The notes under the pieces were generated by a model. That model was not told the DNA's origin. It saw nothing but the letters and a program-made list of their open reading frames with translations, and ran no database searches. Positions 35,889 to 46,032 of a stretch of DNA of 64,000 nt are shown here, piece after piece (position 1 is the first letter of the stretch; each line of letters opens with the position of its first letter). This stretch comes from Micropterix aruncella (lineage: Eukaryota > Arthropoda > Insecta > Lepidoptera > Micropterigidae), in the NCBI GenBank assembly GCA_944548615.1, contig OX155980.1, forward strand, positions 44,180,948-44,244,947. Direction: 5' to 3'. The position numbers and the translations under genes are program-made.

Positions 35889-37208
35889 CCAGAATCTATA
35901 GTCTTTAATATCATAAGCGCGCAATTTTTGACATAGCAAAAATTGGCGCTCAACTTAGGGGCCTATATTTTTCTTCATTTGTCTTCAAATATCTTATAAT
36001 TTCTTTAAATAAAATTTAAAACTTCACTTTCCCACCCAAACCCTCCCTTCGATTTATAACATCGAACATATCTCGAAAATCAAAATATATATAGTTTCAA
36101 AAATAAATATTACCATACAATCAAATTTAAATAAAATATATAGATTTTTATTTAAAAAAAAAATAAAACGGAACCGAAATTTTTCTTCAATACATTTAAA
36201 TCCGGAAATAAATAAAACATAAAATTTTACAAAATACCTGTACCAAATATTTAACCCACCCAAGCCCACCCTTTGCTAAATATTTAACCCACTTGTCAAT
36301 CGATATCAAACAAAATAAAATAACATCATACAAGGTGCATAGATCTAGAAATTTATTTCAGCTTTCATCGAAGGAAAGGAGACCAATTAAATTTTCTTGT
36401 CTTCATATTACCTCAAGTTTCAGCCCAGGAGTAAGTAAGAACCATAGGTACCATAAAATAATACGACTGTTATTCGAGTATTTTGTGCAAAAGGTTTTAT
36501 TTCAGGCGACACATCACAGCATCATAACTTCAAACCAAACATTATATTTCAGCTGGAAATCATCAAAAAATAATCTTAGAACGGTTACCATTTTACTTCG
36601 CAAAACTTTAGAGTAAACATTTTATACGGAACAGGGTGTCTAAAAAAATACTTTCGCAAGAACTCGCAAAATCCAAACATTAATTATTTTTTTTCTCTCT
36701 TTGTCGTTTCTATTAACATTCACTCACTCACACCACATCAACACTTCGTCTACAATTTTTTTTTCAAGTATATTTACATCTTCATAACTACAGGGTGTTC
36801 AAAAAATAATAATTTGATCATTGTAAATTTTAATTATAATCTCACATCGTTTACTTTCAACACACATTACATACGTCAACACTTTGATTACACAATCAAC
36901 ACTTACTCACACACATACAGGGTGTTTCAAAAAAAAAAATTTTTTTTTGTTTCGTTTAAATTTATTTCTTTACTATTTAATTCGCTACTCCATACAAAGA
37001 TATAGTCTTCTAGCTTTATCTCTTCACGCATAGTCAATAAATAAGAACATTAAGACCAACACTAGAACACACTACAACACAATTAAGAAACAATTACAGA
37101 ACACTTAGTAACTTCTGACATATACATTTGAAACTTAAAAAATAAAAAGGATCGTTACACCTCAAGGATTTAAAATAAATCGTTTTCTCCGATTTTGAGA
37201 GTGACATC
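35889..37208 (+). other. 5' leader of the LTR element
   Basis: Non-coding. Contains the second PBS-like block (35944), A-rich DNA, and three copies of a cagggtgt..aaaaaa motif (about 36633, 36792 and 36919), each followed or preceded by cactcaca/caacact-rich sequence. Possible roles are packaging or regulation; neither is shown. Confidence 0.55.
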
Positions 37209-38462
37209 ATGGCACCAAAGAAAACAAGGTCCGCTGCAAGGAACCGCCAGCAATCGCCAGACAAAAACAGTGAGGAAAATCCTATTCAAAAAACTCCAGA
37301 TCAGTTGAAAAAACAACAAACCGGAGAATTCAATGCAGAAAACATGTCAGGACGTGAACAACCCACAACCTACAAAAAATCGAACGACAACTCAAGGATC
37401 AGTGAAGCATACGATATCGGAAACGAGGAAGGATCAGACACGAGGAACAGAGAAAAATCTCAAGATACAGCATCAGCATCAGATATCTTCCAACCTATTG
37501 ACATCGGAAAACATAGGACATTCCCCAGCATCTACAAATGGAACCTGAAGTACGACGGATCCACTCCCATCCTGGACTTCATCGATATAGTTGAGGATAA
37601 GGTGCAAGCTAGAGGAGTAACCGAAAAGGAGCTCATCCAAGGTTTTACGGACCTACTAGAAGGATCATCACTATTATGGTTTCGCAGCATCAGACAGTAT
37701 GTAACGACATGGAAAACTCTAAAGGCGGCGTTAATAAATAAATATGAGTCACTCAATTACCAAACGAGGCTCGAAAATCAAATGCGTAACACAAAACAAA
37801 TCGCAGGAGAAACTATGCACGACTTCGTTACACGCATAGACACCATGAACACGAGGCTGTCTCCAAGACTACGAGATGCTACAATACTCGAAATTGTTAA
37901 ATTGAACGTCCTTCCATTGTACTACACTCTACTGGGAACGACCAGACTGGACGACGTGGGAACATTATTGGACTTGGCGAAAAATTTCGAACAATACGCG
38001 CTAAATCCAGCACCAACTGCGACAAACAGCACCCAGCAACGTCAATCATTGTCCCCAAGATCGCAAAACAAAATACCGATGGCAGCCGTGGACGAGCAGT
38101 ACGTATGCGCTAATAATAGCAGTCAAGATGAAGTAGCTGCGATTCCGCACAACGACAGATTCGGACCTCGCCGCGACATACCGCCGCTACTCCAAAGAAA
38201 TTCCAACTACGAAAATCCTCCACTCGACAGACATCGTCAGCAAAACTTCGAGAGACGCCCCCAGAGACCTTCACCTCAGGCTTTATTTTGCAAGAAATGC
38301 GAAAATCATGGACACACCTTCAGAGAATGCCAAAAGTACCCAAATCCTATGTGCTTTAACTGCAAGTTGCAAAACACATCCACGCGATTTTGCGTAAGAT
38401 GCAACGGAACTCAACAGCAAAACCAGCCAAAAAACGGGAACACCCACGGATACAGGCATTAG
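37209..38462 (+). CDS. Gag structural protein of the Ty3/gypsy element
   Basis: A 417-residue frame starting at the first ATG after the leader. The N-terminus (about 100 residues) is polar, rich in K, N, S and Q. Residues 120-260 contain a retrotransposon-Gag-like capsid region with a LLEGSSLLWFRS phrase and an ETMHDFVTRIDTMN block, matching Gag signatures in Ty3/gypsy elements. Near the C-terminus is one zinc knuckle, C-X2-C-X4-H-X4-C at residues 361-374, and a second cysteine cluster that does not fit the pattern. Gag should assemble cytoplasmic particles around element RNA. The frame ends 73 bases inside the Pol frame, and a slippery heptamer lies just before its stop. Confidence 0.9.
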   Translation: MAPKKTRSAARNRQQSPDKNSEENPIQKTPDQLKKQQTGEFNAENMSGREQPTTYKKSNDNSRISEAYDIGNEEGSDTRNREKSQDTASASDIFQPIDIGKHRTFPSIYKWNLKYDGSTPILDFIDIVEDKVQARGVTEKELIQGFTDLLEGSSLLWFRSIRQYVTTWKTLKAALINKYESLNYQTRLENQMRNTKQIAGETMHDFVTRIDTMNTRLSPRLRDATILEIVKLNVLPLYYTLLGTTRLDDVGTLLDLAKNFEQYALNPAPTATNSTQQRQSLSPRSQNKIPMAAVDEQYVCANNSSQDEVAAIPHNDRFGPRRDIPPLLQRNSNYENPPLDRHRQQNFERRPQRPSPQALFCKKCENHGHTFRECQKYPNPMCFNCKLQNTSTRFCVRCNGTQQQNQPKNGNTHGYRH

Positions 38463-41400
38463 ACGGGGCCATAACCGTGGAAAATTATACATTGTCGGCT
38501 AAACCACAATATAACGATTCCCGTCCACACGCTAATATCAACATAATGGGAAAATCTTATGAAGGACTGGTGGATACCGGCTGCGCAGTCTGCATATTGG
38601 GCGACGAAGTGCACAAACGTTACATGTCACTGGGAAAAAATATCAAAGAATCGGAAAACCGCATAGCAACGGCCGACGGAACGCCGCAAAAAATCCTCGG
38701 ATACCTGACTTTACCGGTGATATTTAAAGGAAGATCGAAAGAAATAAATTTCCTCGTTTGTCCTACGATTAAAAAAGACGTAATTCTGGGGATCGAGTTC
38801 ATCAGAAAATTCGACGTTAAAATCTCAATCGGAGAAAATCTCGACATCCAGGTGGCACAAATAAACAATACCACATGCCAACAAATCGTGGACATAGAAG
38901 ATCTTACGCCGGAACAAATGCGACGATTAGATCATGTCAAGAAGCTGTACGAAGACATTTCCTTCGAAAAACAAGGCCTAGGAAGAACGCATTTAATGGA
39001 GCACAAAATTGTCACCACTGGCGACCCTATCCGCCAAAAGCCGTATCAGTTATCGCCAGCAAAAGATAAGCTGATAAAAGATGAGATCGACGAAATGTTG
39101 AAGCTAGGGGTGATCACACCAATTAAGTCCCCATGGTGCAACCCGATACTCGTCGTAACGAAAAAAGATGGCAGCCCAAGGGTGTGTTTAGACTCGAGAA
39201 AATTAAACGAGATAACCGTGAAAAACCATTACCCGATGGCATCGTCGCAAAGAATTCTAGACAACTTAGGGAACGCACGTTACCTAACATCTATCGATTT
39301 ATCGAAAGCCTTCTGGCAAATCCCGCTAGAAAAATCCTCGATCTACAAAACCGCATTCGCGATACCGGGAAAGGGCATGTTCGCCTTTGTACGTATGCCT
39401 TTTGGCGTCTGCAACGCATCCTCGGACCTCTCGGCACTCATGGACCAGATCTTCGGACCTGAGTACGGAAATAAGGTATTCGCATACGCCGACGACCTCA
39501 TAATTGCATCAACAACGTACGACGAGCACATCGACACCTTATTACGAGTGAGGGAAAACCTGAAAGAAGCAGGCCTGACGGTAAACCTGAAAAAATGTGA
39601 GTTTTGCAGGCCAGAACTAGTATATCTCGGCTATATTGTCGACAGACAAGGCTTGAGGACAGACCCAGGAAAAATAGCCTGTGTTACGAATTTCCCGAGA
39701 CCGGATCGTGTAAAACAAGTGAGGAGTTTCCTCGGTTTAACCGGATATTACCGCCGATTCGTGAAAAATTACTCAAAAATAGCCGCACCACTGTGCAAAC
39801 TAACCGGTGGAAAGAAAGGTGTAAAAACAATTTTCACATGGACAGAAGAGGCGGAAGAGTCATTTATCATGCTAAAACAAGCTCTGACTACAGCCCCGAT
39901 CCTGAAATGTCCCGATTTTAGCAAGGAATTCACAATAAGCTGCGACGCAAGCGACATCGCCATAGGCGCGGCCTTAACCCAGTACGATGAAAAGGAAAAG
40001 ATGGACTTACCCATATCATATTTCTCGCAAATCCTTAACTCCGCGGAAAGGCATTACTCAGTAAGCGAAAGAGAATTGTTGGCCGTCTTAAGGGCCGTTC
40101 TCCATTACAAGACGTACATAGAAGCCACCAGATTTAAGGTAGTGACTGACCATAGCAGCTTGAAATGGCTCACCAAATTGGAAAACCCCACAGGCAGACT
40201 GGCAAGGTGGAGCACATTGTTGTCACAATTTGATATGGAAATCATTCACCGAAAGGGTAGCCTGAACGTGGTAGCAGACGCGCTCTCCAGGATTCCATGC
40301 ATGGCCCTATCAGCAACATCCGGCGAAGACGAATGGTACAATCGCACGTACGAGTCGGTACGAAACGATCCATACGCAGCCCCGGAATACAAGATAGAGA
40401 ACAATACACTGTACAAATACCACGCTCCCAGGAGAGGCGAGAAACTGCTAAACCCATGGAGAATCGTTCCAAAGCTCGCAGACAGGAAAAACGCGATGAA
40501 AGAAATACATGAGGGAGACTTCGCTGTTCACTTCGGCATATTCAAAACTCTAAGGAAGCTGCAATCGTACTATTATTGGCCAGGAATGCAAAAGCAGGTG
40601 AAATCCTACATAAAAAGCTGCGACACTTGTAAAGCCCACAAAATTCGAACAGGGCCAGCCCAGGGCCTGATGGTCACTCCAAAATCTGTAAAAACCCCGA
40701 TGCATACCATCAGCATCGATCTTATAGGGCCCGTTCCGAGATCAATGAGTGGTTTCACATACATACTTTCCGTGGTCGATGTATTCACCAAGTTTTGCTG
40801 GCTATTTCCTTTAAGAAAAGCCACGTCGGTGAATATAAACAAACACCTAGAAAACAATATATTTCTCACTTATGGTACTCCGGCCGTTATAACGTTAGAT
40901 AACGCGACCTATTTCAGATCAAAAACATTTAAAGCACTAATCGATAAATACAGAATCCCTAGACTATTCTACGGATGCGTCTACGCACCGCAATCCAATA
41001 TGGTTGAGCGTTACAACCAGACAATAGAAACTAGCCTATCAATTTTGTCAGGCCAAAATCAAAGAATGTGGGATAAATACATTTATTTGATACAAAATGC
41101 TCTAAATAATCACATAAATCTCGCGACAGGATTTTCACCCTCGTATCTAATGTTTGCTCGAGAGCCTTTTGTTGATGGAAGGTACCATAAAATGCTAGGG
41201 TACGTGCCAGATCAAAACTCCCAAATAGCAGTCGACAGCCCGCAGGAGTTCGCTAAGGGACTAGAAGCCTTGGCGGATACTTACGAAGTCGTGCAGGATA
41301 GATTAATGGAAGCTTTTAGAAACAGCGCGGCCAGGTATAATTTAAGGAGGAAAAACATCCAATTCTCAGTAGGTGACACTGTATGGGCAAAGAACCACAC

Positions 41401-41557
41401 CTTATCGAGGAAAATAGATTTCTTCTCTAGTAAATTAGCACCTAGGTATACAAAATGCAAAGTTATCGCTAAAAAATCGCCAATCGCCTATGAATTAGCT
41501 GACATGAATGGGAAACCTCGCGGAACGTTCCACATCAAAGATATCGCTAGCGATTAA
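38390..41557 (+). CDS. Pol polyprotein: protease, RT, RNase H, integrase
   Basis: The frame is open through 1055 codons, -1 relative to Gag. The Met at 38390 is probably not used; entry is expected by frameshifting at 38429-38435. Protease: VDTGCA (DTG at 62-64) and the ILGIEF box. Reverse transcriptase: the palm SIDLSKAFWQI and YADD at 366-369. RNase H: CDAS at 518 and a TDHSSLKWL box. Integrase: His 707, His 714, Cys 744 and Cys 747 form the zinc site. Catalytic Asp 777, Asp 837 and Glu 873 give D-X59-D-X35-E. The C-terminus carries a FSVGDTVWAKN block like the GPY/F-type module. It processes Gag, copies the RNA and integrates the DNA. No inactivating change seen. Confidence 0.93.
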   Translation: MRKMQRNSTAKPAKKREHPRIQALDGAITVENYTLSAKPQYNDSRPHANINIMGKSYEGLVDTGCAVCILGDEVHKRYMSLGKNIKESENRIATADGTPQKILGYLTLPVIFKGRSKEINFLVCPTIKKDVILGIEFIRKFDVKISIGENLDIQVAQINNTTCQQIVDIEDLTPEQMRRLDHVKKLYEDISFEKQGLGRTHLMEHKIVTTGDPIRQKPYQLSPAKDKLIKDEIDEMLKLGVITPIKSPWCNPILVVTKKDGSPRVCLDSRKLNEITVKNHYPMASSQRILDNLGNARYLTSIDLSKAFWQIPLEKSSIYKTAFAIPGKGMFAFVRMPFGVCNASSDLSALMDQIFGPEYGNKVFAYADDLIIASTTYDEHIDTLLRVRENLKEAGLTVNLKKCEFCRPELVYLGYIVDRQGLRTDPGKIACVTNFPRPDRVKQVRSFLGLTGYYRRFVKNYSKIAAPLCKLTGGKKGVKTIFTWTEEAEESFIMLKQALTTAPILKCPDFSKEFTISCDASDIAIGAALTQYDEKEKMDLPISYFSQILNSAERHYSVSERELLAVLRAVLHYKTYIEATRFKVVTDHSSLKWLTKLENPTGRLARWSTLLSQFDMEIIHRKGSLNVVADALSRIPCMALSATSGEDEWYNRTYESVRNDPYAAPEYKIENNTLYKYHAPRRGEKLLNPWRIVPKLADRKNAMKEIHEGDFAVHFGIFKTLRKLQSYYYWPGMQKQVKSYIKSCDTCKAHKIRTGPAQGLMVTPKSVKTPMHTISIDLIGPVPRSMSGFTYILSVVDVFTKFCWLFPLRKATSVNINKHLENNIFLTYGTPAVITLDNATYFRSKTFKALIDKYRIPRLFYGCVYAPQSNMVERYNQTIETSLSILSGQNQRMWDKYIYLIQNALNNHINLATGFSPSYLMFAREPFVDGRYHKMLGYVPDQNSQIAVDSPQEFAKGLEALADTYEVVQDRLMEAFRNSAARYNLRRKNIQFSVGDTVWAKNHTLSRKIDFFSSKLAPRYTKCKVIAKKSPIAYELADMNGKPRGTFHIKDIASD
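38429..38480 (+). promoter_or_regulatory. Predicted -1 ribosomal frameshift signal at the Gag-Pol overlap
   Basis: The heptamer A AAA AAC (38429-38435) is in register with Gag codons cca-aaa-aac, the classic X XXY YYZ layout. Eight bases further, ccacgg (38444-38449) is complementary to ccgtgg (38475-38480), giving a 6-bp stem around a 25-base loop. A -1 shift here enters the Pol frame directly and bypasses the Gag stop at 38460-38462. Confidence 0.8.
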
Positions 41558-44500
41558 ACCCGTCTAAGTAAATGGTAGCTGTGATGTCGTCGGAATGAAT
41601 ATACTCTCATAAACAGAAATAAACCGCTCGGAAAAGCTATAAAAACTCGAAGACACCGTATTATGGTACACTAAAAGGTATTTACGAACAAGTATTAAAG
41701 GCACGAAACGGACCTCAGTGTTATTTTCAAAAAATTAAAACAATAAATATATATGTACACATATTAACAAAATGAATAAAATAATAAATTAATTAAAGCC
41801 TAATAAAATATATAACAGTATAAAATAAAACAGACTAAAAGAAATGCATTGAATTGATATCGATTTGACTTATAAAAACACACAATAATAATACATCAGA
41901 TAAAAACAACAATACAAAGAGCCTTGTCCCATCAAAAATAAACAAAAATACAAAACTTACAATTTTAAAGTTAAAAAAAAAATTTTTTTAATAAAAAAAA
42001 AATTTTTTTTACAAGTTATCTAACCCGGCTAATCACCGGGCTCGATAAGACAACATTCTCCATTTATGCAAATTTCAAAACTTCCTAAAAAAATAAATAA
42101 ATCTAAAAAAATAAAGGTCATATAGTTACCAAATAAAAAATAAAATCATAAATTCAAAAAATAAACAAATAACGTCCCTTTGCCTGAGCCATTACGGACC
42201 GATCTAAGAATAAAGATGTTTCTCTACCTCAATATACCATTATTATATACATATTAGGTTCGGTGCTACCCATCCAAATATAGAGAGAAAACACCTCCGG
42301 AATATCCGGGTTTTTATTATTTATTGGGTTTGGTGGTTATATAGCCCGTCATTGGACAGAAACACCATTGGAACCATTGGTTTCCGGGTATATGTACATC
42401 AACTGTCAGCGTAGAATTAAAATCAACATGTCAGCTCTGTTGCGCAGAATACCACTATGAATATCATTATATTATATTATTATCATTATTATTCGATCAC
42501 GCGGCGAGTAAGTCGGCAGAACTAAGTAGCGACTAGAACTCCGTACACAAAACCGTTGTGAATTCGACATGAACAGCTACAGAAAAATCTTTATTCGATC
42601 CCGGCATTTGCCAGGACATGGAGTCACTCCATACCATGAAAGTTTTCATAATAAAACACCCCCCCATAGATTAACCCGTAATGATACTTTTAGTATAAAG
42701 CTCAAATTAGTTTGCCCATCGAAAGCTCTGCAAATTTAACATATAAAACCGATCTTAATTGCATATAAACATCTGTATACATTTACTCTTAATTTTTGTA
42801 AATATATTTCATACCATACGGTCAAGAATAGTAAAAAAAGGTACAAGACGGACAGCTTTAGGAATGAAAGGAAAGTATGATAGGGGTCCTGAACGGTGAC
42901 GAAAGACAGGAGCGCGAACAGACAACGAAAGAGTAAACTCATGTTAAAATACCATTTATTATTATTATTACTAAGACTAAGAAAAACTACCATCAGACAG
43001 AATTTATATACAATACAAACATTGGATACCAAAGATCTCACAAATCTTAAACAGTTAGGGAATATCTAGCGGAACAACGCATATTAGACATTCTATATTA
43101 ACTACATACCATCAAGAGCAAAATGACTAGAAAGTCAAAGACTGTGGTTTTGTCGCGAAAAGCGCGCATACTTTTTCAGTCCTCCCGTCCAAATAAAAGC
43201 AAATAAAATAACAAGGTTCTATAAAAAATAAAAACACAAATTATACAATAATACATGACAAAGCCCATATAAAATATTACATTCCAATATACTTAAAAGA
43301 ATAGCAAATAAATAGCAACATTTACTCACATAATATACAAACCCTATAAAAATGCATAAATAAAAACACGGTCGATCATGGGTCTCGCAAATTAAAATTA
43401 CGTGAACCCGAGTCTGTATACTTCAGACAGGTCCCCAAAATATACATACACAAAATTATAAACAAACCGGCAAAATTATATATATTAAAAATATACATTA
43501 TTAATAAGGAACATATAGCCTTCCTAATATTATTTATGCGCCAATGCGCGAATGCTAATATACAATGCACATATAGATAAAAACAATCCATGATTAAATA
43601 TTACACCCAAAATGACGTTAAATCAAGTTCAATATTACAACCGGTTCACTTTTTTCCCCCCTTTTTTGCCTAAAAGTCATAAAAATAATAAAATACAACA
43701 AGGGCATTAAAAAAATAAATATAGGAGAGATCTGATATCGAGGAGAAATAAAATGCAAATAAAATCAAGCCCCATATATAAAATATCACAATAAATCGAT
43801 AAAAATTTAACCATTGCACAACATTTTTATAAGTTTAATCAAAGGTCGTAGCGCATCTCGCTAACGGACCACATTCATTCCCCTTTATAATCCATAAATT
43901 ATTACATCAAAGTGCAGAAGACGCACACGCACGTCTGCGTCCATATTATTAAAGTCAGTAAAAAAGAAAGGAAAAAGAGAGCTACAAATGTACATATCAG
44001 CATAGAATATAAGTATATAAATATCGTATAATCACTAATCAGGTCATTATGTCTAGATAAAATGTTGTTTTTAAATATTAATAACGGTTGTTTCATAAGA
44101 ACTTTTACAGTAACTCCGTCAATAAAGAGTACTGATTTGTATACCATATGTACCTAATCGGACACATAATATTAACTGCATACATAGTAATAGCAACTTA
44201 GTACATAGAAAATTAATGCTAGTTTATTTCTGTTTATTTAAATTTTTCTAGGAAAGGAAATAGCAAATAGAATAACTGTCATTCTGTTATACATTCCACT
44301 GAGGAATAAAATATTGTAAGATCACACAAGGGTATAAATTGAATAAGAATGGAAATATATAGTTAATTGTTTGTAAACGAGGATATCACAATACCTACTC
44401 ATGGTACAGTGAAACAAGCCTATCCTTCTTACCTCACCCATCCTAGTAGTACCAGATAAAGAAACATTAGTATCTCGACAAGATGATGCCGCATACCTTT

Positions 44501-46032
44501 CTCAAATTCCAGAAAAATTGGAGCAACGATGCAGAAAAGGCCATACTCATAACGACGTTACTATGATGAACCGATGCAGCGAATATCGACCCAATAATTA
44601 TAAAGGGATCTACACGCTAATCAATTGGATACGACAAATTTACTACCGATCGGCCAAGGAAGAACACCGTTAAATTCAACTTGCGATCCGGAAATTATAA
44701 CTCCAAGCAGTCATAGCAGGTAAAAGACACATTTTCCTTACCTCTATAGACATTAGGACTTCAGACCAGATGACCAACACCAGAGGACCACTAGTCGCCG
44801 TACAAACAGCGTACCCGATGACGTCCGTATAATGGATATGCACACAGGAATACAGCAAGTACCATGCATATCATGCATATATTGTACCACTAGCATGCAG
44901 CTCTTTTCCCAGATGCTCTTTGAGTGAAAGACACTAAGAAAGTGCCATTCAGTTAGTTATCGTTAAAAGTGAGAGTGCAATTAATTTGAGTCTAATATCT
45001 TACGGTATTTCAGTGGAATGGACATTTGAAACCGCTAAGCTACCTATTCAAGTTCCCGTATTAATCAATTCTACACAGGACTTACATAAGCAAAGTGTTC
45101 ATAAATTGCCACCTACGAGGAAAATTACCACGACAACGTAATAGTACACAGGACTTTATAAAGCGAAGTGTCAATTTTAATTCATTACCCGAATTTTACA
45201 ACATTACTTCAACTTAATGACCCAACATATAGACTTTTATAATCTGCTCCTGCACACATAGACTTTACTGCAAAGCAAGTGGCGTAGCATAGGAAGATAC
45301 AGTTTTAAAAGACTCTATACTTCGTAGCAGAAATTTGGCTTCGTAGCGGAATTCAAGAAACTAATGCTTGTTTCCATTTTTCTTGTCTGTCGTAAGGTGA
45401 CGTAAACCACGCTGCAGCCGACACCCTAGAGTGTCACGACGAAATCGACGATCAGCCATTATTCGAGGACACACTTAGACGTCTACAGGACCCAGGATGC
45501 GACCGGAAGGATGTCAACGCGATCTACATTTAAATTTGTAAATTGTAAAGGGCCATATCCAAACTATATATCCACTTAACGTTAAAAAACGAGCAAGTGA
45601 CTTCCATGACTGAACTTCTAGCGACAAAATACCCGTGACATTTCCATATTACTCCATATATTTCCTTTCCGATCTCATAATCTACATCATAATTCATAAC
45701 CAAATGCATAGGACACAAACCATATTAATACTTAGAAAAATAGAACTTTAAATCAAATCTTATAACTTTTCCATCTTTTCCACTTGTTAAGTTAAACTTA
45801 CATAATCATAAATATCAAAATAAAATAATTTAGGTCTAATATATAGGGCATATAAAAAAAAAACTAATAATAAGTAATTATTAAATCCAAGCACAAATAC
45901 AGTACCGCACCAGCAGTTACGCTTCGTAGCAAGTGTTAGGCGTAGCGACTCATAGTATAATTTGTTTCTTTTTGTCTATTGCTTCTTTTTGTTAGTGCCA
46001 CCGTGGGCGGTGACGTTTTTATCTACCCGGCA
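41558..46032 (+). other. Long A-rich 3' region of the LTR element without major ORF
   Basis: About 4.5 kb between Pol and the 3' LTR. The plus strand is rich in A and has no methionine-initiated frame above 60 codons, whereas the minus strand shows several T-rich, hydrophobic openings that are shadows of this bias. A cccgg..ccggg hairpin is near 42024-42041. At 44411-44671 the plus strand stays open for 86 codons without an early Met. It could be a decayed third ORF, but I do not recognise it. No polypurine run precedes the LTR. Confidence 0.6.

Noticed and set aside
42736..43041. Minus-strand hydrophobic frames in the 3' region of the LTR element (101, 71 and 81 codons), possible envelope segments
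   Set aside because: They are on the wrong strand and result from the A-rich plus strand, which yields Phe, Leu and Ile codons on the other strand.
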